In this document: one piece after another, positions 8,095 through 17,359 of the stretch | Position numbering within the stretch: the stretch's first letter is position 1 | How the letters are laid out: each line of letters opens with the position of its first letter | Origin: an uncultured Bacilli bacterium | Lineage (GTDB): Bacteria; Bacillota_I; Bacilli_A; RF39; UBA660 | Direction of reading: 5' to 3' | Assembly (NCBI GenBank): GCA_947626445.1 | Contig: CANQSC010000003.1 | Coordinates: 1-34,616, forward strand | DNA length: 34,616 bases | Notes under the pieces: generated by a model | Database searches by the model: none | What the model saw: the letters and a program-made list of their open reading frames with translations, nothing else | What the model was told of the DNA's origin: nothing | Translations under genes and position numbers: made by a program

Positions 8095-9155
8095 TAACTC
8101 CCACTGATAATTAATTTAATTACTTCTATAAATCTTTTTTTCATATTATTAGGAACATTTTTAATTTCTTTAAAAAAGTTAACAATGGAGATTGGTTTTA
8201 TTTCTCTAAATTGCATAACATTTTTAATACCTAAATGTTCACATATTAAAGCTAATGTTTCAACAAATTTAACTTTTTCTTCTTCTGTCATTTCCTCTAA
8301 ATATTTTTTTAAGTTTTTTTCTAAGTTAAGACTTTTTTTAGAAAGTTTGCCTTCTAGGAATTTGCCCCCAAAACAACACCAACTATCACCATAATGTTGT
8401 AATAAGCCTAGATTATGAGATTTTACTACTTCATATTTATCATGACCTAAAATCATGCCAAAAATACTTTGTTCAGGTACATATATTTTTAATTTAGGAA
8501 GCATTTCTTGCCATTCTCTTGCTTTTAATACATCATCTAAAAAGCCTGGTCCATCATAGTTATAAACATTAATTATTCTTTTTTTGATATTAGTACTCGC
8601 ATGCATGTAAGCATACATAGCTAAGTTACCACCTTTAGAATGACCCCCAACATATATATTACGATCTAAAATATTAATTGTTTCATTTAAATAATTTTTA
8701 GCTTTGTTTTGTGAAATGGTTGGATATTTATAGATTAATTCAAAATCTTCTTCCCAACCAATAATATTACTATCAGTTCCTTCAAAAGCTACATAACAAA
8801 GGTTAGATGGAAATCTTAACGTTAAAGCTCCAAATTGCGTTTCTTTATTTATTTCTTCTAAATAATAATAAACTTTAGCTTCATTAAATCTTTGACAATC
8901 TTTTAAAGCTTTAATTAAATTATAAGTACTAGGAAACAAATAATCTTCTTTTTTAAAATCTTTTTCCGAATATTTTTTTAAATAGATTTCACATATTTCT
9001 TTTATGGTTTTAAAACCTTTTTTATGATTTGGAACAATATTAGTTAATTTAGCATAAGTTAGTAGAGTTATAATTAAACTATCTACTTCATTAAAGGCAA
9101 GTTCTTTAAAAGAGGAATTACCATAATACTTTAAATAATCATATATATCTTTCAT
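8094..9155 (-). CDS. DUF2974-type alpha/beta-hydrolase (putative lipase)
   Basis: A 353-aa protein counted from MKDIYDYLKYYGN. The nucleophile elbow GGHSKGGNLAMYA contains the probable catalytic serine, and VYNYDGPGF is the characteristic DUF2974 continuation. AFEGTDSNIIGWEEDF is the usual preceding strand and acid region. No signal peptide or TM segment is evident, so a cytosolic esterase or lipase is likely; the substrate is unknown. The start at 9155 is chosen because GGAGG stands 5 nt upstream. Its stop overlaps the copA start. The upstream region is shared with the divergent amidase gene. Confidence 0.85.
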   Translation of the reverse strand: MKDIYDYLKYYGNSSFKELAFNEVDSLIITLLTYAKLTNIVPNHKKGFKTIKEICEIYLKKYSEKDFKKEDYLFPSTYNLIKALKDCQRFNEAKVYYYLEEINKETQFGALTLRFPSNLCYVAFEGTDSNIIGWEEDFELIYKYPTISQNKAKNYLNETINILDRNIYVGGHSKGGNLAMYAYMHASTNIKKRIINVYNYDGPGFLDDVLKAREWQEMLPKLKIYVPEQSIFGMILGHDKYEVVKSHNLGLLQHYGDSWCCFGGKFLEGKLSKKSLNLEKNLKKYLEEMTEEEKVKFVETLALICEHLGIKNVMQFREIKPISIVNFFKEIKNVPNNMKKRFIEVIKLIISGS

Positions 9156-9166
9156 ATTGACCTCCA

Positions 9167-9195
9167 TTGTGTTTTTTATTTCTTTTTGTTATAAT
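9167..9195 (+). promoter_or_regulatory. Promoter of the plus-strand amidase gene
   Basis: TTGTGT (9167-9172), a 17-nt spacer, and TGT-TATAAT (extended -10, hexamer 9190-9195). It overlaps the start region of the divergent lipase gene. Confidence 0.65.
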
Positions 9196-9213
9196 AACAC
9201 ATATGAAGGTAGG

Positions 9214-10533
9214 ATGAAAAGAATGAATAGAAGAATGAAAGAAAAATATTTAAAAATTTTTATACCTTTACTTGTTGGTTTAATCTTTATTTTATTAATT
9301 TGGGTTGGTTATAAATTAATTTTTGGCAAAAAACTTTCATTCTTAGAAACAATTGATAAATCAGTATATGCTGATATTAATTATGAGGCAATTTATGGAA
9401 TTCATTTAAATTTTAAAGGTTCTTTTGTTCTACCAGATAATTATCATGATATGAAATTAGTGTTAGCAAATGGTAAAGATGAGATTGAAATTCCGATTGA
9501 AGTTAAGGAAAAAGGTGGAAAGAGGGAATTTGTAACTAGTAATTTTATTAATAAAGGTATTAATTTAGAGTATCTACCGGTTGGAACTTATTATTTATTA
9601 ATTAAAGCAAGTACTAATGAAAATAATAAAGAAGTTGATAAATATTTTTCAGTAACTAATAAAACTGATTATGATAATTTAGAATATTATACTTTAACAA
9701 AGAATGGTAAGAATAATAAAATTGATATTGAATGGAATACTTATGAAGAATGCCCAACTTTAAGATTTACGGTTAAGGAAACTAATTTACCAAGTGATGT
9801 TTATGATATTACGATTGACCCTGGACATGGGGGAGTTGATACGGGGGCAATTGGATATTTAAATGGCAAGGAATATCACGAATCAAATTTAAATTTAACA
9901 GTTAGTTTGGCTCTAAAAAAAATCTTAGAAGAGCGTGGATATAAAGTCGCTATTACCAGAAGTACTGATGAAAACATTGAAATTTATGAAAAAGGCGGAA
10001 GTGCTGTTTTAGCTAATGAAACAAAATCAAAATTCAACTTTGCTCTTCATCATAACTCTTTTGATTACCAAGCTGAAGAATTAAATGGTTTAGAAATTTA
10101 TGTAGCAAGTGATATTGAATTTGATTTTGCTAATTTATTAATTGAAAATATTATTAAAGAAACAGGTACACAGATATCACCTAAAGAAATTTATCAAACG
10201 GTTCCGGGCATTTATCAAAGATATTTTTCTGAAGATGATATAGCTGAAGATGAAGTTCAACCAAGTAATAAAACAACATCAATGATATACTATTATAATA
10301 TTCGGGAATTAGGTGGAATAAGTACTCAATCAACAAATGATGGAAGATATAAAGATATTAATGGTTATCCGGCTAATCCTTACTATAAAGCTAATGTTAC
10401 AACAGAACCTTATCTATTAGAACTTGGCTATGTCAATAATGAAGAAAACTTAAAATTAATTATTGGCAATGAAGAAAAATATGCTTTAGGAATTGCTAAT
10501 GCTATAGAAAAATACTTAGAAACAGATTACTAA
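9214..10533 (+). CDS. Membrane-anchored N-acetylmuramoyl-L-alanine amidase (Amidase_3)
   Basis: A 439-aa peptidoglycan amidase. The start is placed at 9214 after GAAGG; 9223 or 9235 are possible. A basic N-terminus and one TM helix (KIFIPLLVGLIFILLIWVGY) anchor it with the rest outside. About 160 residues of beta-rich extracellular domain follow, then Amidase_3 with DPGHGG, HESN, ALHHNS and LLELGY supplying the zinc ligands and catalytic Glu. An insertion of about 80 residues before the last motif (through YQRYFSEDD and GGISTQSTNDGRY) is unusual compared with the 216-aa amidase at the left edge. It is the only large plus-strand gene of the window. Its stop codon lies inside a terminator hairpin. 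Confidence 0.88.
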   Translation: MKRMNRRMKEKYLKIFIPLLVGLIFILLIWVGYKLIFGKKLSFLETIDKSVYADINYEAIYGIHLNFKGSFVLPDNYHDMKLVLANGKDEIEIPIEVKEKGGKREFVTSNFINKGINLEYLPVGTYYLLIKASTNENNKEVDKYFSVTNKTDYDNLEYYTLTKNGKNNKIDIEWNTYEECPTLRFTVKETNLPSDVYDITIDPGHGGVDTGAIGYLNGKEYHESNLNLTVSLALKKILEERGYKVAITRSTDENIEIYEKGGSAVLANETKSKFNFALHHNSFDYQAEELNGLEIYVASDIEFDFANLLIENIIKETGTQISPKEIYQTVPGIYQRYFSEDDIAEDEVQPSNKTTSMIYYYNIRELGGISTQSTNDGRYKDINGYPANPYYKANVTTEPYLLELGYVNNEENLKLIIGNEEKYALGIANAIEKYLETDY

Positions 10534-10543
10534 GTATTTTTTT
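10509..10543. terminator. Bidirectional terminator between the amidase and the convergent 201-aa-class gene
   Basis: AAAATACTTAG and CTAAGTATTTT form a perfect 11-bp stem with a 10-nt loop. A T run follows on each strand. The amidase stop TAA is in the right arm. Confidence 0.85.
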
Positions 10544-10546
10544 AAC

Positions 10547-11143
10547 TTAATTATATATGTATTTAACTTCTAAATTAATGTTCTTTCCTAATGTTTTTAA
10601 CCTTTCTTGTAAATCATTTAACTTATTCATTACATCAAAATAAAATTCTTGAAAATTATTTATTTGATTTTGAAAAATATCAACAATTATTAACAAAAAT
10701 AAACTATTATTCATAACATATGTATCTTCATAAGTATGAGGATAGTGAACATAATAATTATTTGGATAATTTTCATAATATTTTGTTACTCTTTGATAAG
10801 TATTTTTTATAAAATTGATATCAATACTTTTAAGTTCATAGGCTTTTTTTAAATTTAAAAGTTCTTCTTCACTTAAACGTTCTAAAAATATTTCATTTTT
10901 TAAATAAAATATTTTCCATATAGAATTTACCTCAAATTGTTTTATAAATTCATTTGAAGGTATTATTGGATAATTAATCTTGCTTAAAAATTCATTTTCA
11001 ATCTCACTTAAATTTAAAATTTTATCTAAATAAATTTCTATTGATTTTTTATAAAATTGTACTAATTCATTATATAATTCATTTTTTTGATTATTTTCTA
11101 TAAGTCCAACTTTATTTAATTTTTCAATATTATTTTTATCCAT
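10547..11143 (-). CDS. Hypothetical protein, possible immunity or partner of the upstream effector
   Basis: A 198-aa protein starting at MDKNNIEKLNKVG. It is mostly helical and acidic or polar, without signal peptide or clear TM (one moderately hydrophobic stretch NNSLFLLIIVDIF). I do not recognise a family. The start at 11143 is one base after the stop of the 933-aa effector, and its GGAGG site is inside the last codons of that gene, giving tight coupling. Last position in an effector operon is typical of an immunity protein, but this rests only on context. Confidence 0.7.
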   Translation of the reverse strand: MDKNNIEKLNKVGLIENNQKNELYNELVQFYKKSIEIYLDKILNLSEIENEFLSKINYPIIPSNEFIKQFEVNSIWKIFYLKNEIFLERLSEEELLNLKKAYELKSIDINFIKNTYQRVTKYYENYPNNYYVHYPHTYEDTYVMNNSLFLLIIVDIFQNQINNFQEFYFDVMNKLNDLQERLKTLGKNINLEVKYIYN

Positions 11144-11144
11144 A

Positions 11145-13946
11145 CTAGTTACCTCCATTAATAGTTATGGCATTTATACCAATATTAGTATTTTTTAATT
11201 CATCTAAATCTAGTGAACATATATGTCCCCATGATTCAACTAAAATATGGTTTTCATCTTGTATACCAATTACACTTACTGTATGTCCTTCACCACAAAG
11301 TACAGTTTTATTTAGAGCTGGAATATAAAATTTTACTTTATCAGGAGTTGATTCATTATTACCATTTTTTAAATTATTTAGGGTAGGATTAAGTGTTAAT
11401 AATACACTTCCTTTTTTTAAACCATCAGCTATTTTATTAATAACTGTTTGATTAAATTCTGCGTCAGGAATATTATTATTTACTTGCCATGGGGCGACAG
11501 GAAAATTATTATATATTCCTTTATTAGTAGTATTAATATTTAATCCTTTACTTTTTAAATAATCTTCAATTGTTTGAACATTATTTCCTTCAAAATAAGA
11601 AGTTCCCAATTTTATTTTATATTTAGGAGTATAAACATCTTTGCCATCAACATTTTTAACCATGTTATTTTTATTCATCCAGCAATAAAAATCAGTTAAT
11701 AATAAATCATCATTTGGTAATGTTAAGCCTGTTTGATTTTTTCTTGTTAATGGAAAACCAAATGTTTGTTTAAAAAGGTCAGGATTGTTTTGAAAATAAA
11801 TCATGATAGTATTTATGGTAGCCGCATAATCACAAATACCTCCTGTAATTGAACCATTCATATCTGTAGCTAATTTAATTTTATCTTGTTGTGACATATT
11901 AGGAAAATATGATTTAATTATGTCTAATACCAAATTAGCACGCTCTGGGACTTTCATATCAGCTTCTACAATAGATTGATTTGCCCCATTTCGACCGGCT
12001 GGAAATTGTTCAAAAAAGCTCATATATCCTTTAAGAATAGACGAATTAATTATATCATCAATATTTTCAATAGAAATATTTGCTTCCGTTTTACTACATT
12101 TTTCAATTAAATCTTTTAAATCAAGGTCAGAATTTTTATTTATTTGTTCAATAACTTGATTTAATTGCTCATTATTGATATTTATTTTTTGATTGTTTAT
12201 TACTAATGATAAACCGCCAAGAGCTCCACTATAAGCATTCAAATTACCGGCTACAATTGCTCCCATTAAAAATGATTTAATTGCTTCATCTGTTAATTCA
12301 TCTAAATTTACGGGTTTATTTAAGAGTACAGCATCTATCCCAGCCATTAAATAACTTTGCAAAAATTCTTCGTTTCCTTCTTGGAGCATTCTGACGATAA
12401 AGCTTGTACTTGGATTATCTGCTAATCCTAATACACCACCCATTTTCTCAGTTAATACTTCTGATCCTGCTGATAATAAGCCGTATAATATTGATGTCAT
12501 TGTTGTATGTCCATTTACTAAGGCTTCATGTTTAGAGTTTCCATAGGCAGATGCTCCCATCAAAAGTTGTCCTACTTTAGGCGCTAGTTCTGGAGCTACT
12601 AATGATGCTAGAAAACTTGCCGTTACACTTGGTAACATATTTCCAGTAGACATTCCTACTTGATACACATTGTCTAATATTTTAGTTTGTTTTTGTAAAT
12701 ATTGTAAATAATACGCTATCTTATATTCACTTACTGATAAATTTTCATCATTTATTACGGCATTTTCTAAACCTTTAAAAAACAAATTTATTCCATCACT
12801 TAATCCATCAGTTCCAACATTTAAGGTATTACATATATTCTCTTGTATTTCTCCTTCATCATCTAATGATAATTCTTTTATTTCTTTTTGAGCTAAATTA
12901 TAACCAATTCTTTGATTTAGTTCATCTTGTTTTTTATCTATATATTTATCAGCTGATGCTCTTCCTTCATTTTCAAAAAGATAAGAATAAATTTGAATTT
13001 CTTCTTGAGTCATTACTTTATAATTTTCATACATTTTAGAAAAATCTTGTTGATATACTACAACTTGTCTATTTATTACATCACTTATATCTAATCCTTC
13101 TTTGTTAGCTAGACTTTTAGCATACTCACAAAATAATAAAGGATTATAATTTTCTTGCAATTGATATGCTAAATCTGGTACATCATATATTCTTAGATAT
13201 TGTTCTTGATATTCATTATATTTTTCTTCTAATTTTTCATCACTTAAACTGCCATTTAATAACCATTTAATATATTCTTGACTATTGGTTATATTTTCTT
13301 CTTCCTTGGCTATTTTTAATTTTTGAAGTTCTTGTTTTAAGGCATATTGAGCTGATGATAACATTAAACTGTCGTTTTTTATCTTTTGCATATTTTCTTT
13401 ATATTCATCTTCTGTTTTATCACTATTTGTTAATTTTTTAAAAATTTCATTATAGGTATCTGTATAGGTTCTAATTTTTTCTTGCCACTCTTTATCATTA
13501 TAAAAAGCTTCTACTATATTAGCATCAGTGTACATTTGAGAATAATTTCCTAATAATAAATTTTCATATTCTTGAGGTGTCATTGGTTTATCTCCATTTG
13601 ACATTATCTCGCCATTTTCATACCATATTTTTTCATTTTTTATTGAAAAAGCATCATCATATTGTTTTTGTAATGTTTCATATTCTTTATCCATCTGTTT
13701 TTTTAATTTTGTGATATTTTCAAAATTATCATTATTAGTCTTTATTAATCCATCTATATCTTGTAAATTATCATTATTATTACTATTATCTTCTAAAGAA
13801 AAATTAACAATTTCTACTTCACTAGAATTATAATTTGCGTAATTATTTAAATTTTGATTACTAATATTATCAGAAACATTTGTAACTTCCTCATTGTTAT
13901 TATTAGTATAATCTATATTTATATTTTTTACATCTTTTCTAATCAT
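11145..13946 (-). CDS. Large putative type VII effector with C-terminal papain-like cysteine peptidase domain
   Basis: A 933-aa protein. It begins MIRKDVKNINIDY, resembling the short leader of the two LysM effectors. An Asn-rich linker, a long coiled-coil/helical part (about 80-420) and a Gly/Ala-rich amphipathic or membrane-like part (about 430-590, with SAGSEVLTEKMGG and EGNEEFLQSY) follow, as in polymorphic toxins. The C-terminal 230 residues have Cys705 in GGICDYAA, His888 in GEGHTVSVIGI and then ESWGH, an arrangement like papain/C39 folds (Cys...His...SWG). The usual Asn before SWG is Glu here, so activity is uncertain. AGGAGG precedes the ATG, 8 nt after the 812-aa gene. It is followed by a possible immunity gene. 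Confidence 0.65.
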   Translation of the reverse strand: MIRKDVKNINIDYTNNNNEEVTNVSDNISNQNLNNYANYNSSEVEIVNFSLEDNSNNNDNLQDIDGLIKTNNDNFENITKLKKQMDKEYETLQKQYDDAFSIKNEKIWYENGEIMSNGDKPMTPQEYENLLLGNYSQMYTDANIVEAFYNDKEWQEKIRTYTDTYNEIFKKLTNSDKTEDEYKENMQKIKNDSLMLSSAQYALKQELQKLKIAKEEENITNSQEYIKWLLNGSLSDEKLEEKYNEYQEQYLRIYDVPDLAYQLQENYNPLLFCEYAKSLANKEGLDISDVINRQVVVYQQDFSKMYENYKVMTQEEIQIYSYLFENEGRASADKYIDKKQDELNQRIGYNLAQKEIKELSLDDEGEIQENICNTLNVGTDGLSDGINLFFKGLENAVINDENLSVSEYKIAYYLQYLQKQTKILDNVYQVGMSTGNMLPSVTASFLASLVAPELAPKVGQLLMGASAYGNSKHEALVNGHTTMTSILYGLLSAGSEVLTEKMGGVLGLADNPSTSFIVRMLQEGNEEFLQSYLMAGIDAVLLNKPVNLDELTDEAIKSFLMGAIVAGNLNAYSGALGGLSLVINNQKININNEQLNQVIEQINKNSDLDLKDLIEKCSKTEANISIENIDDIINSSILKGYMSFFEQFPAGRNGANQSIVEADMKVPERANLVLDIIKSYFPNMSQQDKIKLATDMNGSITGGICDYAATINTIMIYFQNNPDLFKQTFGFPLTRKNQTGLTLPNDDLLLTDFYCWMNKNNMVKNVDGKDVYTPKYKIKLGTSYFEGNNVQTIEDYLKSKGLNINTTNKGIYNNFPVAPWQVNNNIPDAEFNQTVINKIADGLKKGSVLLTLNPTLNNLKNGNNESTPDKVKFYIPALNKTVLCGEGHTVSVIGIQDENHILVESWGHICSLDLDELKNTNIGINAITINGGN

Positions 13947-13954
13947 AAATCCTC

Positions 13955-16393
13955 CTAAGTAAAATATAGAAAATCTCCAACACTTCGTTCGCCAGTTTCA
14001 TCAGTTGGATTATTTATTAATTCTCCATCAAATACTAAGGAAACACTTCCACCTTGATCCATGCTTTTTGCATAAGTACAACCTTTATTATACAAATATT
14101 CTCTTGCTCCAACATTTGTTGTAGAACCTGTTAAAATATAATATTCTCCAGGCTTCGTCATACCAATAACAGTACTATTATAAGCTGTATCATTTTCACT
14201 AGAGGGTTGAGAAATATAATCTTTTTCACCATTCCAAATTAATCTTGAATCTAAACTGGCAAAAGTATAAACCACTCCTTTATCTATCAAATCAGTAGCT
14301 GTTGTTCCAGGACTAGGTGTAAATAATCTACCATCTTTATCTAGACAAATTTCCATGGCTTGGGAAGTACCATCATGCACGATTTTTCCATTTACTATAG
14401 CTATATGATTAGTATTTCTTAAATCTTGCTCGCCATTATCTAAAAAGTTACTACCATTGATCACTAATGTAGCATTTTTTCTTTTAGCTGCACTACTAGG
14501 TTTTTCAAGACCACTAGCATATTTTCCATTAGCTGGCTCTCCTTTTATCTTAGAAGGATCATCAATAACTATATGGGTTAAATAGCAAGGATTGCCATCA
14601 ACTTCGACATCTCTAATTGTAATAAATTCATTTTCATCTATTTTAACTTTAAATGCTTTTTGAATTTCTTCCGCATATTTCACTATAGCATTACCAATAT
14701 TACTATTTTTTAAAATCTTAGATAAATCAATTTTTTTAACCACTTTTCTATTACTCTTAACTGAAGTCGGCTCTGAATTTGAAGAAGAATTGTTTTGAGG
14801 TATTTTTAAAACCTGACCAACATTAATATTATTTGGATCGGTTATATTATTAGCTTTAACTATGTCATCAACACTTAATCCATATTTGGCTGCTATGGCA
14901 CTTAACGTTTGCCCACGTTGAACAGTATAATCCTCAAATGTTGGCTTATTATTAGATTTATTTGTCATAATTAAATTAATAAAATTAAGAATTTTTTCAG
15001 GATTAATATTTATATTTTGTTCTTTTAATTTATTGCTTATTATTTCCTTTAAATTATTAACTACTTTGTTATTTGATTCTTTAAAATCTTGAATTTGTTT
15101 TGCTAAGACGGGAATCATTGATTCCATAGTATTATTTACTTTTTGGCTTACCATTTTTATTTGATTAATCAATTGTTGATAATTAGTTTGAAAATTATTG
15201 AAATTGAATGATTCAATTATATTATTAATATTTTGATAGTTAATGCTTATATTAGATTCTTTTAATTTTTCAGTTATTATTTTTTTTAAATCATAAGCAT
15301 TATTAATATTTTTGTCTTTAATTTCTTGGGCTTGTTTTGCTAAAGTTAGGATAATTGAATCAACTGTATTATTTGCTTTTTGGCTAATATTCTTTATTTG
15401 ATCAACTAATTGTTGAGCTTGATTGACAGGGTTTTCTTCTTCTTTAGTGGTAAGAATTTTATCTACCATTTCTTTTATACTTTTCGAATTAATTTTTATA
15501 TTTTGTTCTTTTAATTTATCATTAATCATTTTTCCTAAATCAATAGCTGTTTGAGAATTTTGATTATTAATATCTTGAATTTGTTTAGTTAGTAATGGAA
15601 TTGCTGATTTTATTGCATCATTTGCTTTTTGGCTTGCTATTTTTATTTGTTCTGCCAATTGTTTTGCTTTAGCTTTTGAATCTGTTTCATTATTTTTGGC
15701 AAGAACTTTATCAACGATAATATTAATACTTTCTGGATCAAAATTGGCATCAATTTCATTTAGCTTATCAATAACTAATTTTTTTAAATCTTCTGCTGTA
15801 CTATTATTTTTATCATTAATATTTTGGATTTGTTTTACTAAAGTTGGAATAATTGAGTCAACCACATCATTTACATTTTGACTAGCCATTTTTAATTGAT
15901 CAGCAATTTGTTTTGATAATTCTTCCTTTTTATCCGTTTTTTCACCTTTAGATGGTATTTTAATAATTTGATCTACTTCAATATAATTTGGATTAGATAT
16001 ATTATTTTCTTTTACTAAATCATCAATAGAAACCCCATACTTTTCGGCAATAATAGTTAAATTATCTCCTTCTTTGACGGTATAAGTTGATGTATCTTCG
16101 GGAAGGTTAGGAATTTTTATTACTTGACCATTTTCAATATAATTTGGATCGGCAATATTATTATAGTCAGCTAATTCTTGATATGTTAAGCCATATTGCT
16201 CAGCAATGGAGGTCAATGTCTCGCCACTTTCGACAACATGCTCGCTATCAAATTCCATTGTTTCTACATTTGAATTTTGATAATCAATTGATACATTAGT
16301 ATCATTATTATTCTTAATACTATCTACATTACCAGATTCTTTTTGTTCATCATAATATATTGATTGCTTACTTACTCCTTTTTTTATTGCCAT
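13955..16393 (-). CDS. LysM-repeat putative type VII effector with phosphodiester glycosidase (NAGPA-like) domain
   Basis: An 812-aa protein. The leader MAIKKGVSKQSIYYDEQK...GNVDSI is nearly identical to that of the 548-aa protein. LysM 1 (about 52-95) and LysM 2 (about 103-147) precede four helical repeats of about 80 residues (about 157-485, core Q.A.QIK.ASQKAN..... IP.L.KQIQ). LysM 3 is at about 490-536. The last 220 residues match the NAGPA/phosphodiester glycosidase fold (ATLVINGSNF, AIVNGKIVHDGT, GREYLYNKGCTYAKSMDQGGS-like core seen as AREYLYNKGC and SMDQGGSVSLVFDGE). LysM implies peptidoglycan binding; the enzyme domain suggests cleavage of a sugar-1-phosphate linkage such as in wall polymers. 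No classical signal peptide is seen, consistent with type VII export, but this is inferred from context. AAAGGA precedes the start. Confidence 0.75.
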   Translation of the reverse strand: MAIKKGVSKQSIYYDEQKESGNVDSIKNNNDTNVSIDYQNSNVETMEFDSEHVVESGETLTSIAEQYGLTYQELADYNNIADPNYIENGQVIKIPNLPEDTSTYTVKEGDNLTIIAEKYGVSIDDLVKENNISNPNYIEVDQIIKIPSKGEKTDKKEELSKQIADQLKMASQNVNDVVDSIIPTLVKQIQNINDKNNSTAEDLKKLVIDKLNEIDANFDPESINIIVDKVLAKNNETDSKAKAKQLAEQIKIASQKANDAIKSAIPLLTKQIQDINNQNSQTAIDLGKMINDKLKEQNIKINSKSIKEMVDKILTTKEEENPVNQAQQLVDQIKNISQKANNTVDSIILTLAKQAQEIKDKNINNAYDLKKIITEKLKESNISINYQNINNIIESFNFNNFQTNYQQLINQIKMVSQKVNNTMESMIPVLAKQIQDFKESNNKVVNNLKEIISNKLKEQNININPEKILNFINLIMTNKSNNKPTFEDYTVQRGQTLSAIAAKYGLSVDDIVKANNITDPNNINVGQVLKIPQNNSSSNSEPTSVKSNRKVVKKIDLSKILKNSNIGNAIVKYAEEIQKAFKVKIDENEFITIRDVEVDGNPCYLTHIVIDDPSKIKGEPANGKYASGLEKPSSAAKRKNATLVINGSNFLDNGEQDLRNTNHIAIVNGKIVHDGTSQAMEICLDKDGRLFTPSPGTTATDLIDKGVVYTFASLDSRLIWNGEKDYISQPSSENDTAYNSTVIGMTKPGEYYILTGSTTNVGAREYLYNKGCTYAKSMDQGGSVSLVFDGELINNPTDETGERSVGDFLYFT

Positions 16394-16527
16394 GCGTACT
16401 TTCCTTTCGTTTTAATTAACATTATTTTCATTTTTCTTTATTAGTTTTAAAACATACTTATTTTTTTTCTTTTTTTCTATTAATTATTGTTAGATTAATC
16501 TCTTATATGCAAATATGCTAATATAAA
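16394..16527 (-). promoter_or_regulatory. Intergenic region upstream of the 812-aa effector
   Basis: 134 nt, extremely AT-rich, with long poly-purine runs on the minus strand. It contains a short palindrome AGATTAATCT (16492-16501) and an AAAGGA ribosome site near 16405. No convincing -35/-10 pair is visible. It probably holds the promoter for the 812/933/198-aa operon because the preceding gene set ends here. Confidence 0.3.
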
Positions 16528-16767
16528 TCATTTATTACCTTTTAAATAATCAATTAATTTCATTATTATTTTAAACAATTCTTGATATTCTTTTTCTTCA
16601 ACTGGACAGATATTTTCATTTATAATTTTACCTACAAAAACACTCTCAAAGTCATTAGGAGATATAATATAAAATACATATTCAAAATTATTATATTTAA
16701 TATTAACTAACGGATATATTTCTTTTGTTTCATCATTAAGACTAACAATTATTTTTTCATTGTCCAT
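16528..16767 (-). CDS. Small DUF1292-like protein
   Basis: A 79-aa acidic protein. The order MDNEKIIVSLNDETKEIYPLVNIKYNNFEYVFYI resembles DUF1292 (YrzB-type) proteins, which are short beta-rich cytosolic proteins of unknown role. The match is by eye. It overlaps the end of the 196-aa secreted protein gene by 19 nt and has AGAAGGGG upstream. It may be a cytoplasmic chaperone or immunity factor for the 548-aa effector, on context only. Confidence 0.6.
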   Translation of the reverse strand: MDNEKIIVSLNDETKEIYPLVNIKYNNFEYVFYIISPNDFESVFVGKIINENICPVEEKEYQELFKIIMKLIDYLKGNK

Positions 16768-17339
16768 ACTAATTTATCCCCTTCTAACATTTTTTTTGCT
16801 TCTTTCTCAGCAATTAAATCTTTAGTTTTATAATGCTTTTCTCCATCCCAATCTTTAATATATTTTAGAATATCTTCTTTACTAATTGATTCATTATTTT
16901 TTAATAATTTATCCTCATATAAATTATAGAATACACTGCTTTCTTTAAATAAACATAGATTAGTCCATTCTCCTCCAACAATTACATTACCTGTTAAAAT
17001 ATCTTGAGCTAAATATAGATCATTAGTTAAATAAACAGTTCCATCAGTTAATTGCTTTATATATAATTTATCTAATCCTATCTCTTTATCATCAATAATA
17101 ATCTGTTCATTATCATATATTTTAGCAAATTCTTCATCTATTTCTTCATCAGGTATTTCTTCCATAATATTTTGGCATAATATTTCATAACTTTCAGTAT
17201 AGCATAAATCTTCTTCAATCGTATTAGCTTTAACATGATTTATTAATAAACTAGATATTAAGATACTATTAGTAAGCATTAAAGTAGATCCTTTAATTAT
17301 TTTATTTATTTTCATTTTTTTAGTATTTATTATTTTCAT
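16749..17339 (-). CDS. Hypothetical secreted protein downstream of metallopeptidase effector
   Basis: A 196-aa protein with a signal peptide or N-terminal anchor (MLTNSILISSLLINHVKA, about residues 20-38), then an acidic extracellular part containing GNVIVGGEWTNLCLF. No family recognised. AGAGGAG is 9-10 nt before the ATG. Because it is exported by the general pathway and follows a toxin gene, it could be an extracytoplasmic immunity protein or an inhibitor of the zinc peptidase. No direct evidence supports this. Confidence 0.65.
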   Translation of the reverse strand: MKIINTKKMKINKIIKGSTLMLTNSILISSLLINHVKANTIEEDLCYTESYEILCQNIMEEIPDEEIDEEFAKIYDNEQIIIDDKEIGLDKLYIKQLTDGTVYLTNDLYLAQDILTGNVIVGGEWTNLCLFKESSVFYNLYEDKLLKNNESISKEDILKYIKDWDGEKHYKTKDLIAEKEAKKMLEGDKLVWTMKK

Positions 17340-17359
17340 ATATTTTTCTCCTCTTATTA

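Noticed and set aside
16492..16501. AGATTAATCT palindrome as an operator of the effector operon
   Set aside because: A single 10-bp AT-rich palindrome is expected by chance in such sequence, and no promoter could be aligned with it.
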